Numbered from the stretch's first letter, positions 1 through 9,174 are shown. The stretch: 64,000 bases of DNA from JAAYRG01 sp964643255 (GCA_964643255.1 CAZXSM010000002.1:1-64000), one strand, 5' to 3'. Numbers and translations are program-made. Notes: a model not told the origin generated them from the letters alone.

Positions 1-523
1 TTCCTGAAACCCTTGATCTTAAAGCATTTATGCACCCTGTCACTATTATGACACGAGCCCCTGTAGGAAGCTCTAGTTTATATATTCCTTCTCTAGATTG
101 CCTAGCAAATATCTTTGCTTTGTTTGCCATTTCTGTTCTAGTTGAATTTATTTTTGATGGTTTAGGATTTTTTTCATAATTTTTATAAATGTTTTCTATA
201 TTGTTGTAGCCTTCTATCCAGACATTGTGTAATTCCTCTTGATTATTTTTTTTTTGCTTTTCATCAAGAAAAGCGTTAGCTGAGTCATAAATATCTGCTT
301 CTTTTAAAATAGATAAACATAAACGTGTAAAACAGGATATATAATATTGTACCTCTGTCACATACACCTTTTTATCTGTTGTACTTAAAGGATTTTGCTT
401 AGCCAATTGTTTCAATCTAATAAAAACATCTTTAAACTCATCATATCCTTGTTCTATCAATTTATTAATATTCTCTTTTTCAATTGAGTTTAGATAAAGG
501 TTAAAAGTTTCAGCAAATTCCAA
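1..523 (-). CDS. Unrecognised protein, 3' part only (runs off left edge)
   Basis: An open minus-strand frame of about 174 codons continues past base 1. It has ordinary composition, with charged helical segments (NPLSTTDKKVYVTEVQYY, NKAKIFARQSREGIYKLELP). I do not recognise the family. The frame opens just after a TAA at about 549-547 and has no ATG for the first 120 or so codons. The only plausible early start is TTG at 523, and it has no clear ribosome binding site. The frame overlaps the end of the upstream alpha-galactosidase by a few bases. Either translation starts at TTG by coupling to the galactosidase stop, or the 5' part was lost by frameshift. Start and function are uncertain. Confidence 0.4.
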   Translation of the reverse strand, partial: MEFAETFNLYLNSIEKENINKLIEQGYDEFKDVFIRLKQLAKQNPLSTTDKKVYVTEVQYYISCFTRLCLSILKEADIYDSANAFLDEKQKKNNQEELHNVWIEGYNNIENIYKNYEKNPKPSKINSTRTEMANKAKIFARQSREGIYKLELPTGARVIIVTGCINALRSRVSG

Positions 524-533
524 AACATCTTCT

Positions 534-2927
534 TCAAAATTTCCTTGTTATATATAGATTAGAACCAAAGTCTCCTAATAATCTTATGTCTGGACTATAA
601 CCTGTACCCATAAATTGCTCTCTTAGTGGAATGCCTGATTCAAGAGCTTGGTTGGAACATACATAACTTTCTACCCCATTTGTTAATGAATAATATTTGT
701 TGGCTAGGCGTAATACTAAGCCGTCAGGGTTTAGGTCCACTGGCACGATATGTTTTGCTAGGTTTCCATAACCTTTCAGATAGAATTTCTGAGGTCTGGT
801 TTCAAGGTTATACATACCTTCTTTTAGGTCTACTACTTTTAATTTATCGCTACTTTCTGCTGCGGTAGCCATAGTTTGGAATAGACCTGTGATTGCAGTT
901 TCTTTGTCTTTGCTTAAAACTTGCCATATTTGCTTGTTCTCTTTATAGGACTTAATTCTATAAAAAGTCCCATATTGAAAGAGCATACGATGTTGTTTAT
1001 AAAATGCTATTTGCTCAGTAATGTCTTTCTTTTCTTCTGGTGTTAGATGTTTAAGGTCAAACTCATATCCAAGGCAACCAAAGCAAGATACATTATAACG
1101 TGTAGATAAAGGCGTATCTCTTAAAGTTTGCTGGTGAGGTGATTCAGAAACATGGGCTCCAAAGGTTGATTGTGGATAAAAGTATGATAATCCTCCTTGG
1201 ATTTTCAGCCTTTCTATAGGATCTGTATCATCAGAAACCCATATTTGTGGACTGAAGGTAAGCATGCCTAAGTCAAATCTATTACCACCACTTGCACAAC
1301 TTTCTAGCAAGATATGGGGTCTAGGTTTAAATATACGGGTCAGAACATCATATAATCCCATAATATATTTGTGGTAGAATTCACCTTGACATTCCAAACT
1401 ATCCGAATAAGCTTCTGCTATATGCCTATTCATATCCCATTTAACATAGTCAACTCCCACCTCATCTAGAAGCTTAGAAACATTTTCTACTATATAATCT
1501 CTTACTTCCTTTTTACATAGGTCTAGAACCAACTGATTTCTTCCAAGTACCCCATGGCGCTTAGGAACTTTAACTGCATATTCTGGGTGACTTCTATAAA
1601 GGTCACTGTCCTCATTAATCATTTCTGGTTCAAACCATAGACCAAATTTCATTCCCATGTTTTTAATTTTGTCCGCAAATGATTTCATTCCATTTGGAAA
1701 CTTCTTTTTATTTACATTATAATCCCCAAGTCCAGCCTTGTCTGAGTTTCTCTCACCAAACCACCCATCATCTAGGACAAATAATTCTATACCTAGTTCT
1801 TTTGCCGAAGAAGCAAGACGAAGTAGCTTTCTCTCGTTAAAATCGAAGAAATGAGCCTCCCAATTATTAAGTAAAACTGGCCTTTCTTTCTTCTTGTAAT
1901 CTCCTCTTACAATATGTTCATTTACAAAGTCGTGCATATGATGACTAGCACCATTAAAGCCCTTATTACTATAGGTCATAACACATTCTGGAGTTTCAAA
2001 CTTGTCTGACTTACCTAGTTCCCATTCAAAAAGATGGGGATTGATACCCATATTGATTCGTACATAGTCTCTTTCATTTTTCTCAACAAAACTATAATGG
2101 TTACCACTATAGATCAAATTAAAGCCATAAACATTTCCATAATCTTCATTAGCATCACCTTCTGCTAATAAAAATGCTGAGTTTTGCTTGTTGCTACTTG
2201 AACCTGTTGTTGAAGAGTTTACTACTGCTCCATAAGATATGTCATGCTTTTGTAAATGTGCTTCCTTAATCCACCCTCCCCCAAGGGTGAACATTTTAAA
2301 GTTTTCATCAGGCAAATCAAGCATCATACTCATGATACGTCTACTTGTAATAGGCTTATCTCCTTCGTTTCTAAGTACTGCCCTTCTTGTTATAACGTCT
2401 GTTTGTAGATAAACAGTATAATATAAATCAATAAATACTGGAAATGCCTTATCTTTAAGACTTATCTTTAAAGTCCTATCTCCACCATATGCATTTGGTA
2501 GGGTCTCCATTGAAGTCGACCCCTTAGTAAGCTCATGATTATAATAAACAAAATCACTAACATAGCTACCATCTGGCATAAGTAACTCTGTAGGAGACTG
2601 ACGGTAATCCCCTCGGCCATTATCTGACCATTCTAAACACATGCTATCTAAATCATAAATGTCATCTTCCTTGCTATATATAACGCTACAGCCAATCTGG
2701 ATACTCCTTTTTTGCTTTAGAATCTCACTTTTGTCTTCTTGGCTTAATATATTCCCATAATATACATGTTCTAAATGACCATACTTAGTCTTTTTTAATA
2801 TGTAACTTGTGTTTTTTGTATCTAAACGAAAATAAATTTCCTTTAAGCCTTCTTCAAAATCATTGGCTTCATTTATTTTATCCTCATTTACCTTGTTTTC
2901 ATTCATCTTGTCTTCATTTAAAGCCAT
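534..2927 (-). CDS. GH36 alpha-galactosidase (melibiase)
   Basis: Hydrolyses terminal alpha-1,6-galactosyl residues (melibiose, raffinose family), probably in the cytosol because no signal peptide is present. The 797 residues carry GH36 hallmarks: DDGWFG at about 386-391, KWDMNR with nucleophile Asp498, SCASGG at 543-548, and WVSDDTDP with acid/base Asp near 566-567. The start ATG follows a GGGAGGT site. The first 28 or so residues are extra compared with typical relatives and hold a five-residue near-repeat (NEDKM, NENKV, NEDKI, NEAND). It is last in a tetR-GH2-symporter-GH36 run, 42 bases after the symporter, so it probably works on sugar that the symporter imports. Family is secure; exact substrate is inferred. 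Confidence 0.93.
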   Translation of the reverse strand: MALNEDKMNENKVNEDKINEANDFEEGLKEIYFRLDTKNTSYILKKTKYGHLEHVYYGNILSQEDKSEILKQKRSIQIGCSVIYSKEDDIYDLDSMCLEWSDNGRGDYRQSPTELLMPDGSYVSDFVYYNHELTKGSTSMETLPNAYGGDRTLKISLKDKAFPVFIDLYYTVYLQTDVITRRAVLRNEGDKPITSRRIMSMMLDLPDENFKMFTLGGGWIKEAHLQKHDISYGAVVNSSTTGSSSNKQNSAFLLAEGDANEDYGNVYGFNLIYSGNHYSFVEKNERDYVRINMGINPHLFEWELGKSDKFETPECVMTYSNKGFNGASHHMHDFVNEHIVRGDYKKKERPVLLNNWEAHFFDFNERKLLRLASSAKELGIELFVLDDGWFGERNSDKAGLGDYNVNKKKFPNGMKSFADKIKNMGMKFGLWFEPEMINEDSDLYRSHPEYAVKVPKRHGVLGRNQLVLDLCKKEVRDYIVENVSKLLDEVGVDYVKWDMNRHIAEAYSDSLECQGEFYHKYIMGLYDVLTRIFKPRPHILLESCASGGNRFDLGMLTFSPQIWVSDDTDPIERLKIQGGLSYFYPQSTFGAHVSESPHQQTLRDTPLSTRYNVSCFGCLGYEFDLKHLTPEEKKDITEQIAFYKQHRMLFQYGTFYRIKSYKENKQIWQVLSKDKETAITGLFQTMATAAESSDKLKVVDLKEGMYNLETRPQKFYLKGYGNLAKHIVPVDLNPDGLVLRLANKYYSLTNGVESYVCSNQALESGIPLREQFMGTGYSPDIRLLGDFGSNLYITRKF

Positions 2928-2969
2928 AAACTCTACCTCCCGATCTGATATATCTTTGTCATTTTATAT

Positions 2970-4334
2970 CTATTCGTTCCTTACTTCTAACTCCTTAGTA
3001 ATCTCACTCATTTTTTTATCAGTAAGAATATACTTTTTGTAAAATACAAATACTGCCAGTAATAGTCCTACAATAGGTATCATGGTCATAGTGGTTCTAA
3101 GCCCTGTTGCAGAATATGTTGATAGGCCTGTTACTTGTATTTCGTCGCTAATATTAAAGACAGTTAAAACAATTGAAGCAATAAATACAGCTAAGCCTGA
3201 TGCTAATTGAACTACAAAGGTTTGCATTGAAAATATAACACTTTCATCTCTTTGGTTATTCTTAACTTCTCCATAATCTACTGTGTCTGCAAGAAATACT
3301 GTTGTTAATACAGTGAGCATTCCAAAGGCTGCAAATATAAAGAATCCAGGAATGAATAATACATAAAAGCTTGAATATCCTGTAAACATTATAATAAGTA
3401 ATAAGGCAAAACCACCAATTGCCATTGCAAAACTAAGGTAGAATACTTTCATAGAACTAATGAACTTTCTCAAAAACGGATATAAAACCATCATTGATAA
3501 TATTTGAATTGCACCACCAAAGGCTGTAAATATGGTGTAGTTTTCATTCCAGTTTGCTCCACCCACATCATATTTAAAGAAATATATTAGTAAGTTTGAG
3601 GTAATGTAAAGGGCTGTATTGATTAAAACTATAACAACTACAACTGTTATAGCTTGGTCATTTTTTATTAAAGCTTTAAACATATCTCTTACACTTGAAG
3701 TTTCTACATCTACAGTTGAATCTTCTTTTACATTTATACAAGTAATAAGAATAGTTATTACAAATATTACTGCAACAATAAGAGCAAAGCGGCTAAAACC
3801 AATACGTTCGTCTCCATTTCCAAGTTTAGGCACTAATAACATTGTTGAAACAGTAATTATTGCACCACCAATTCCAGCACAAGTACGTGCTATTGTTGAA
3901 AGTTCCTCCCTATCCTTACCTCCCTTAGTAAGTGCTGGTATCATTGACCAGTAGGGAATATCCATCATAGTATATGTAACACACCAAAGCAGATAGAATA
4001 CACAGGCATATACAAATAGCCCTTGTCCGTCTAGAGAAGGTGGGGCTGAAAACAAGAAATACAACACAACTGCATCTGTAACTGTGCCTATTAATAACCA
4101 AGGACGAAATCTACCCCATCTAGTTTTTGTTTTGGCAACTATTACTCCCATTATTGGATCATTTAATGCATCAAATATACGTGCGACTAATAACAAAACC
4201 CCCATTGCCATAGCATCCACACCCATAACATCTTGATAATAATAGAGCACATAACTTGCTGAGAGCATATAAGCCATGTCTTTTCCTACGGCTCCCAAAC
4301 CATAGGATGCCTTCTCTTTTTTAGTTAATTTCAT
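2970..4334 (-). CDS. GPH-family sugar:cation symporter
   Basis: Polytopic membrane transporter of the glycoside-pentoside-hexuronide group (MelB/YicJ-like), expected to import a glycoside with Na+ or H+. The N-terminus (KEKASYGLGAVGKDMAYMLS) and the DALNDPIMG segment followed by RWGRFRPWLL are diagnostic of the family, and about twelve hydrophobic segments follow. The frame could begin at 4370, but that start overlaps the GH2 gene. The ATG at 4334 sits just behind a GGAAGAGG-like site and 20 bases after the GH2 stop, so I chose it. Lying between two glycosidase genes, it most likely supplies galactosides to both enzymes. Substrate and coupling ion cannot be read from the sequence. Confidence 0.9.
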   Translation of the reverse strand: MKLTKKEKASYGLGAVGKDMAYMLSASYVLYYYQDVMGVDAMAMGVLLLVARIFDALNDPIMGVIVAKTKTRWGRFRPWLLIGTVTDAVVLYFLFSAPPSLDGQGLFVYACVFYLLWCVTYTMMDIPYWSMIPALTKGGKDREELSTIARTCAGIGGAIITVSTMLLVPKLGNGDERIGFSRFALIVAVIFVITILITCINVKEDSTVDVETSSVRDMFKALIKNDQAITVVVVIVLINTALYITSNLLIYFFKYDVGGANWNENYTIFTAFGGAIQILSMMVLYPFLRKFISSMKVFYLSFAMAIGGFALLLIIMFTGYSSFYVLFIPGFFIFAAFGMLTVLTTVFLADTVDYGEVKNNQRDESVIFSMQTFVVQLASGLAVFIASIVLTVFNISDEIQVTGLSTYSATGLRTTMTMIPIVGLLLAVFVFYKKYILTDKKMSEITKELEVRNE

Positions 4335-4356
4335 ACCTCTTCCTACCTTTCTAATT

Positions 4357-6807
4357 TTATTTATCCACATTTATAGTAAATTCAATCTGAACATCTTCTG
4401 TCTGAAGACTTTTTATCTTAAGCAAGGCCTTACCCTCTTCGCCTCTTGTCTTAACATAAGTTCCCCCCATGCCACCTTTTAAGGAAACAACCTTTGGTCC
4501 TATAATTTCAATTGGTCCTTCTGTTTCAAGGAATATGGGTTCAGAAAAGAAATTTAATATATTATTAGATTCATCTACTGCCTTAATTCTTATAGATGAA
4601 ACGTCATAAGTGTCCTTGTCTCTTAATTCATTATGAGAAGCTAAAACACTTAAACTCACATTTGTCATTGGTTTCTTCTTTACCGTCTTTACTACTTGAC
4701 CGTCTTTGATTGCTTCAAAAACATATTCTGTTGATGAACCACCCCAGTCGCCAATATACTCATTATATATATCCACAGCCTGAGAATAAGTCATGCGATT
4801 TATAGTTAATAACTTTAGTAACTTTAACTTAATCCTAGCTGGTAAGTTAGTTAGCCCGTACCTTGATACAGCATTAAGGGCAGTCTTTATATCTTTAGCC
4901 TGGCCTGGAGTGAAATTCTCATTATCTACAATTAAATTTCCAACATAATCATCAATTAAAATAGGTCCATGTTTTAAATATTTGTAGGGTGAATCTTGCT
5001 TTGTGTATTCCTTTATAAACTGATCATTCCTATACATACGAACACTATCAGCATTTGTGATAATATACACCTGTCCACGATTACTCTCTGGGTGCTCTCC
5101 TATGTCCATTGAGGAACTAATAGAAAGTACATCTGTCTCCTCTGACTGACTTGCATAAACATCTGCTGCTAGCTTAGGATTTCTAAACATATCCATAACT
5201 CCATGATGACAAATCCTGTCCCCTGAACCAAAATCCTTGTGGGTATTATAATCAAACATACACCAACCAAAGCTTCCTGCAATATCCTCTTCTTCATTAA
5301 TTGAATCTAGAACATTGGCATGACGTAAGGCATGTTCGGTGCGATGTTCTTCATTATCAAAAGTCTTAGTTGGAAACATGTGACCATTATATTCACATAC
5401 AAGATAAGCTTTATCCATGTCTGATGTGATATTCTTCTTTTTTTCGCATCCTTTTGTTTTGCCATTATGAGAAAAGTCATTATAGGTATAAACATCTTCT
5501 AGTAAATTACTATTCTTGAAGTTACGAACTCCACCTGTAGGACGTGTTTTATCTAGTTCACGGGCAACTTGGTTAGTTCTTTTATAAAACTCATCATCAT
5601 CCATAGATTCATTGATACGCACTCCCCATAATATTATAGAAGTATGGTTACGGTACTGACTTACCATATCTCTAACATTTTCTACAGCTTGATTTTTCCA
5701 TTCTTCATCACCTATATACTGCCAGCCTGGAAACTCTGTAAAAACAAGTAGGCCAATTTCATCACACCTATCTATAAAATGATGAGACTGAGGATAATGG
5801 GATGTCCTAACTGAATTTAAGCCAAGTTCATACTTTAATATGTCTGCATCTAGCTTTTGCATAGACTCAGGCATGGCATATCCTACGTATGGGTAACTTT
5901 GATGTCGATTCAGGCCACGGATTTTCACTTTTCTATTATTTAAATAGAAGCCATCCTTCTTAAAGACTCCTTTTCTAAAGCCTACCCTTGTAATCTTATT
6001 ATCTATTTCTTGGTCATTTACTAAAATAAGAGTTTTTATATCGTATAGGACAGGATTGTCAATATCCCAAAGTTCTATCCCCTCTTTGTTAAAGCTCAAC
6101 TTAGTATTTAAATCAGATAAGATAGATTCCCCTAAAACCTTGTAATCCTCTTCATCCTTTTTCTTAATATATTGAATTACACGAGTATTATCCTGAATAT
6201 TATTTAAGGTAATTTCTGACTTTATATCTACTTGTCTTGTATTAACAAGATTACCCCTCTTATCAACCTCTCTAATATTAGAAGGCTCACCTATCTCCAC
6301 ATTAGAATGGATAAATATATCTTCAATATGAGTAGTATTCAAAACCTCAAGATAAACTTCTCGATATATTCCACCATAAGTCATGTAATCAATTACAAAA
6401 CCAAAAGGGGGTATGTTTCTGTCTTCTCTACTATCTACTTTTATCACTAAGATATTATCTTGTCCGTAAACAAGATCTTCACTTAAGTCTATGGAAAATG
6501 CAGTGTAACCACAGTGATGTTCTCCTATCTTCTTACCATTTAAGAAAACTTCACTTTCATGGGCTGCCCCATCAATAGTAAGAATAATTCGCTTTCCTTC
6601 CCAAGACTCTGGAGCAGATATTATTCTCCTATAACCACTTATCATTTGATAAGTCTCTTCATCAAAATAGTTAAAGGGAGTTTCTACACAAGTATGAGGA
6701 AGTCTAACCTTCTCCATCTCACTAGAATCAAAATCCTTGTTTAAAATCTTACCATCAAAACTTTCTGTAAATCTCCAATCCTTATTTAAATATATTCGCT
6801 TTCTCAA
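4357..6807 (-). CDS. GH2 glycoside hydrolase (beta-galactosidase-like)
   Basis: Retaining glycosidase, 816 residues, with the GH2 order: N-terminal jelly-roll sugar-binding domain (about 1-165), Ig-like domain (165-285), TIM barrel (285-590), and C-terminal beta domains. The barrel shows RGLNRHQSYPYVG at 297-309, acid/base Glu400 in WGVRINES (NE pair 399-400), and candidate nucleophile Glu472 in VCEYNGHMF. No signal peptide, so cytosolic. The start is TTG at 6807, behind AGGTAGGTG and overlapping the tetR stop, which suggests translational coupling. Neighbouring alpha-galactosidase and symporter suggest galactosides, but GH2 also includes glucuronidases and mannosidases; beta-galactosidase is the best guess. 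Confidence 0.88.
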   Translation of the reverse strand: MRKRIYLNKDWRFTESFDGKILNKDFDSSEMEKVRLPHTCVETPFNYFDEETYQMISGYRRIISAPESWEGKRIILTIDGAAHESEVFLNGKKIGEHHCGYTAFSIDLSEDLVYGQDNILVIKVDSREDRNIPPFGFVIDYMTYGGIYREVYLEVLNTTHIEDIFIHSNVEIGEPSNIREVDKRGNLVNTRQVDIKSEITLNNIQDNTRVIQYIKKKDEEDYKVLGESILSDLNTKLSFNKEGIELWDIDNPVLYDIKTLILVNDQEIDNKITRVGFRKGVFKKDGFYLNNRKVKIRGLNRHQSYPYVGYAMPESMQKLDADILKYELGLNSVRTSHYPQSHHFIDRCDEIGLLVFTEFPGWQYIGDEEWKNQAVENVRDMVSQYRNHTSIILWGVRINESMDDDEFYKRTNQVARELDKTRPTGGVRNFKNSNLLEDVYTYNDFSHNGKTKGCEKKKNITSDMDKAYLVCEYNGHMFPTKTFDNEEHRTEHALRHANVLDSINEEEDIAGSFGWCMFDYNTHKDFGSGDRICHHGVMDMFRNPKLAADVYASQSEETDVLSISSSMDIGEHPESNRGQVYIITNADSVRMYRNDQFIKEYTKQDSPYKYLKHGPILIDDYVGNLIVDNENFTPGQAKDIKTALNAVSRYGLTNLPARIKLKLLKLLTINRMTYSQAVDIYNEYIGDWGGSSTEYVFEAIKDGQVVKTVKKKPMTNVSLSVLASHNELRDKDTYDVSSIRIKAVDESNNILNFFSEPIFLETEGPIEIIGPKVVSLKGGMGGTYVKTRGEEGKALLKIKSLQTEDVQIEFTINVDK

Positions 6808-6823
6808 TTCTACACCTACCTTA

Positions 6824-7396
6824 TTATATTATTGCTATTCCATCCATTAAAATATCTACTACTTCATCAAGAGCGTCCTTATAGGTAATATTATTCTGAA
6901 CCAGAACATCTCTTTTAAAAAACTGTTCAATACTTGCTTCAAACATAGTTTTTAAAATTGGAATATTAAAGATTCTTATCACTCCCTCTTCCATCCCCTG
7001 CTCTAGAAGCTCAATTGTACTTTCCCAGCCAGTTTCAAGACGCATTTCTACCTTTTGATAGGTCTTTGGATACTTATCTTTCAAAACATATAATTCTTGA
7101 AAGTTAACATCCTTATATGCTTCTGGAAGTACCGTTAGAATACTTCTGATTTTAGCTTCTGTTGACATAGTTTCATCATCAATAATCTTTTGTTCACTTT
7201 CCTTAATTGAGTCAAATATATAATCTACCATAGTTAGAAATAAATCTTCCTTACTAATAAACACGGTATAAATTGTTTTCTTACTAATTCCTTGCAAAGA
7301 AGCAATATCATCTAGGGTAAACTTAAGACCTTTTTCATTAAATATATGAATTGTTGTATCTAATATTTGGTTTTTCAGCTCTATTTTGTCATTCAA
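6824..7396 (-). CDS. TetR/AcrR-family transcriptional regulator
   Basis: A 190-residue one-component repressor. The N-terminal helix-turn-helix (about residues 8-55: ILDTTIHIFNEKGLKFTLDD, ASLQGISKKTIYTVF) is typical, followed by an all-helical ligand-binding half. The likely start is TTG at 7396, about 10 bases after AAGGAG. It is the first gene of the galactoside operon, and the GH2 gene overlaps its end, so it probably represses its own transcription and that of the three downstream genes. The 30-bp dyad at 7437-7466, downstream of a candidate promoter, is the likely operator. The ligand is unknown; a galactoside or its breakdown product is inferred only from context. Confidence 0.88.
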   Translation of the reverse strand: MNDKIELKNQILDTTIHIFNEKGLKFTLDDIASLQGISKKTIYTVFISKEDLFLTMVDYIFDSIKESEQKIIDDETMSTEAKIRSILTVLPEAYKDVNFQELYVLKDKYPKTYQKVEMRLETGWESTIELLEQGMEEGVIRIFNIPILKTMFEASIEQFFKRDVLVQNNITYKDALDEVVDILMDGIAII

Positions 7397-7436
7397 AATT
7401 ATATATCACTCCTTTTCAAAAGAAATTATAGTTGGT

Positions 7437-7466
7437 TGGAAACTGTAAATCGATTTTGAGTTTCCA
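7437..7466. promoter_or_regulatory. Operator-like dyad upstream of tetR
   Basis: Two nested inverted repeats share one centre: outer arms TGGAAAC (7437-7443) and GTTTCCA (7460-7466), inner core AAATCGATTT (7447-7456). The element lies 40-70 bases before the tetR start, downstream of a candidate promoter. Size and symmetry suit a TetR-family operator. Binding by the adjacent regulator is inferred. Confidence 0.6.
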
Positions 7467-7473
7467 TATTTTT

Positions 7474-7502
7474 ATCTTAGATGCAAGTTACAATTTTGTC
7501 AA
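7474..7502 (-). promoter_or_regulatory. Candidate sigma-A promoter of the galactoside operon
   Basis: On the minus strand TTGACA (7502-7497) is followed after 17 bases by TAAGAT (7479-7474). It would place transcription start just ahead of, or inside, the dyad at 7437-7466, a classical repressor layout. Confidence 0.5.
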
Positions 7503-7620
7503 GCTAAAATAATATTTTTAGTACAATTTTACTCTTTCTGAGAGTTTAGATAGATGGTGAGGCCTAATGAAAAAATCTACACTGTGATAGTCTTGATAAG
7601 GGGAAGAATTAATAAATAAG

Positions 7621-7662
7621 ATGGTAGTAAATTAATAATTAATGGTAGTAAATTAATAATTA
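7621..7662. repeat. Perfect 21-bp tandem duplication
   Basis: Two exact head-to-tail copies of a 21-base unit beginning ATGGTAGTAA, at 7621-7641 and 7642-7662. It sits at the left end of the decayed GGDEF gene and may be a replication-slippage scar. Confidence 0.85.
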
Positions 7663-7981
7663 TTGGTGCCTTTTCCCTTTTAATTTCTTCTGTCAATGAT
7701 ATCTTATACCATAGTAAATTTATGAAAGAAGAAGGCAATATGGTTTTAAAGTCTCTAATTAAAAGAGGTAACCTAAGCTCAGTTGGTCAGCTAATCTTTG
7801 CTGCCATAATTTCCCATTATCAAATTTAGCTGCTCGCTATGGTGGTGAGGAGTTTATAGCTATCCTTCCTGAAATAGGTAAAAAAGATGCTCTTTATGTG
7901 GCTGAAACTTTAAGAGAAAATATCTATTCACTTAAGATTCCCCATGAAAAATCCCCTGTTAAACAGGGGTTTTTTATGTGA
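7650..7981 (+). pseudogene. Remnant of a 7TM-sensor diguanylate cyclase (GGDEF)
   Basis: Two out-of-frame fragments lie on the plus strand. The first (to TAG at 7827) reads as membrane helices with SSVNDILYHSKFM, like the NDILY stretch near the end of 7TMR-DISM sensor domains. The second begins at 7823 and reads NLAARYGGEEFIAILP and then DALYVAETLRENIYSLKI, a clear GGDEF active-site loop and following helix. The join skips the linker and the first half of the cyclase domain, and the second fragment runs into the terminator hairpin, so the end is lost too. No start codon with a ribosome binding site is visible. I read it as a doubly deleted diguanylate cyclase gene. Confidence 0.75.
7947..7975 (-). 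terminator. Rho-independent terminator of the VOC gene
   Basis: CCCCTGT (7953-7959), TAA loop, ACAGGGG (7963-7969), flanked by an A run and a T run, so it can work both ways. It lies 35 bases beyond the stop of the minus-strand VOC gene. Confidence 0.85.
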
Positions 7982-8009
7982 TACTCTATTTATTTGTGTT
8001 TATTTAGTA

Positions 8010-8372
8010 TTACTTTGTAAAAGTGCGTAATTGTATTGATACACCATCTGGATCATATACATAAAAATATCGTGTTCCATCATCTGGATACTGAATTGGT
8101 GAAGGATTTAAATCCTTATCTTGGGCAACCTTATGCATTTCTTCCAATTTATCTGTCTCAAAACATATAAACATACCCTTACCTTCAAATGTCTGACCTT
8201 CAGGTATATGGAGAAGTTCTATCTCAGTCCCTCCATTTTTGTCAGCCATAAAAGCAAGTTCAGCTGTTCCTGCTTTAAATCTGCGAGAAACTACTAATTC
8301 TGTAATCGTTTCATAAAACTTTATTGATTTTTCTAAGTTTTTGACTCTTAAGGTCACATGTTTAATATTCAT
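8010..8372 (-). CDS. VOC-superfamily (glyoxalase-like) protein
   Basis: 120 residues forming one vicinal-oxygen-chelate unit. MNIKHVTLRVKNLEKSIKFY at the start and RYFYVYDPDGVSIQLR at the end are the family hallmarks. Candidate metal ligands are His5, the Glu in GTEIELLH, and the terminal Gln in SIQLR in place of the usual Glu. Relatives include lactoylglutathione lyase and antibiotic-binding proteins; the sequence does not separate these. Start ATG follows AAGGTGG. It is a single-gene unit with its own terminator at 7947-7975. Confidence 0.8.
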   Translation of the reverse strand: MNIKHVTLRVKNLEKSIKFYETITELVVSRRFKAGTAELAFMADKNGGTEIELLHIPEGQTFEGKGMFICFETDKLEEMHKVAQDKDLNPSPIQYPDDGTRYFYVYDPDGVSIQLRTFTK

Positions 8373-8402
8373 ATAACAACCACCTTTTTGTAATTTTAAA
8401 TT

Positions 8403-9107
8403 TTATTTATTTAAGTATTTATCATCTTCGTCTTCTGAATCTCTTCGTCCAACTTCTTCAAGTAATCTCATCTTAACCCCTTCTGCAAGGGCCCTGTATA
8501 TTTTCTTTATACCATCTTCGTCTAGTCCATCTATTCCTTGACTGGTAGATTGACTAAGGCTCTTATACTTGCTGCCAGCACTTATCTTAAAGTTCATTAA
8601 TTCAACATTTCCACCGTCATCATTAAGAGCTTTTTTAACTTTAACGATATAATTCTGAGTTTCTTTAAAAGGTGGTACACCACCATACTTTGCTACATTT
8701 CCTGGCCCAGCATTATAGCCTGCTAGTGTTAATTCTAGATTACCATCATACTTTTTATATAACTGGGATAAATATTTTGCTCCACCATGTATATTTTGAA
8801 CAGGGTCAAATACATCTGTAACTCCTAGCCCTTTTGCTGTAGCAGGCATAAGTTGCATTACTCCACTTGCTCCAGCAGAAGAAACTGCATTAGGATTATA
8901 ATTTGACTCCACTTTTGCCACTGCCTTTAGAAGGTTAGCAGGAACACCGTATTTGTTAGCTGCATCTTGGAATATATTATTAGCATTTACTTCTTTCTTA
9001 TTATTGGCATTTAATACCTCTTCAAAACTGGTATCTTTTGTATCATTAGTTTTTAATGTACTTTGATTGTTTATAACCGTATTGTTTCGAACTTTATCTA
9101 TGTTCAT
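8403..9107 (-). CDS. Lytic transglycosylase, SLT domain
   Basis: Cleaves peptidoglycan glycan strands to 1,6-anhydro ends. The SLT (lysozyme-like) domain covers about residues 43-165, with AVAKVESNYNPNAVSSAGA holding the catalytic Glu, then GVMQLMPATAKGLGV and LAGYNAGPGNV. The 40-residue Asn-rich N-terminus has no signal peptide or membrane helix, as in some Firmicute SLT proteins linked to flagella or spores; export is therefore unclear. The C-terminal 65 residues are charged and unassigned. Start ATG follows AAGGAG. Neighbours (VOC, RtcB) give no clear link. Confidence 0.85.
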   Translation of the reverse strand: MNIDKVRNNTVINNQSTLKTNDTKDTSFEEVLNANNKKEVNANNIFQDAANKYGVPANLLKAVAKVESNYNPNAVSSAGASGVMQLMPATAKGLGVTDVFDPVQNIHGGAKYLSQLYKKYDGNLELTLAGYNAGPGNVAKYGGVPPFKETQNYIVKVKKALNDDGGNVELMNFKISAGSKYKSLSQSTSQGIDGLDEDGIKKIYRALAEGVKMRLLEEVGRRDSEDEDDKYLNK

Positions 9108-9174
9108 CTTGATCTCCTTATTAAATAGATATAGTAAAATAATAAATACAATCTTATTATACTATATTTTATCC

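Larger units (their letters stand above)
7397..8009. other. 613-bp stretch without an intact gene
   Basis: Holds the tetR promoter and dyad (7437-7502), a 21-bp tandem duplication (7621-7662), the remains of a GGDEF signalling gene (7650-7981) and the terminator of the downstream VOC gene (7947-7975). Nothing coding is visible between 7503 and 7620. Confidence 0.8.
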
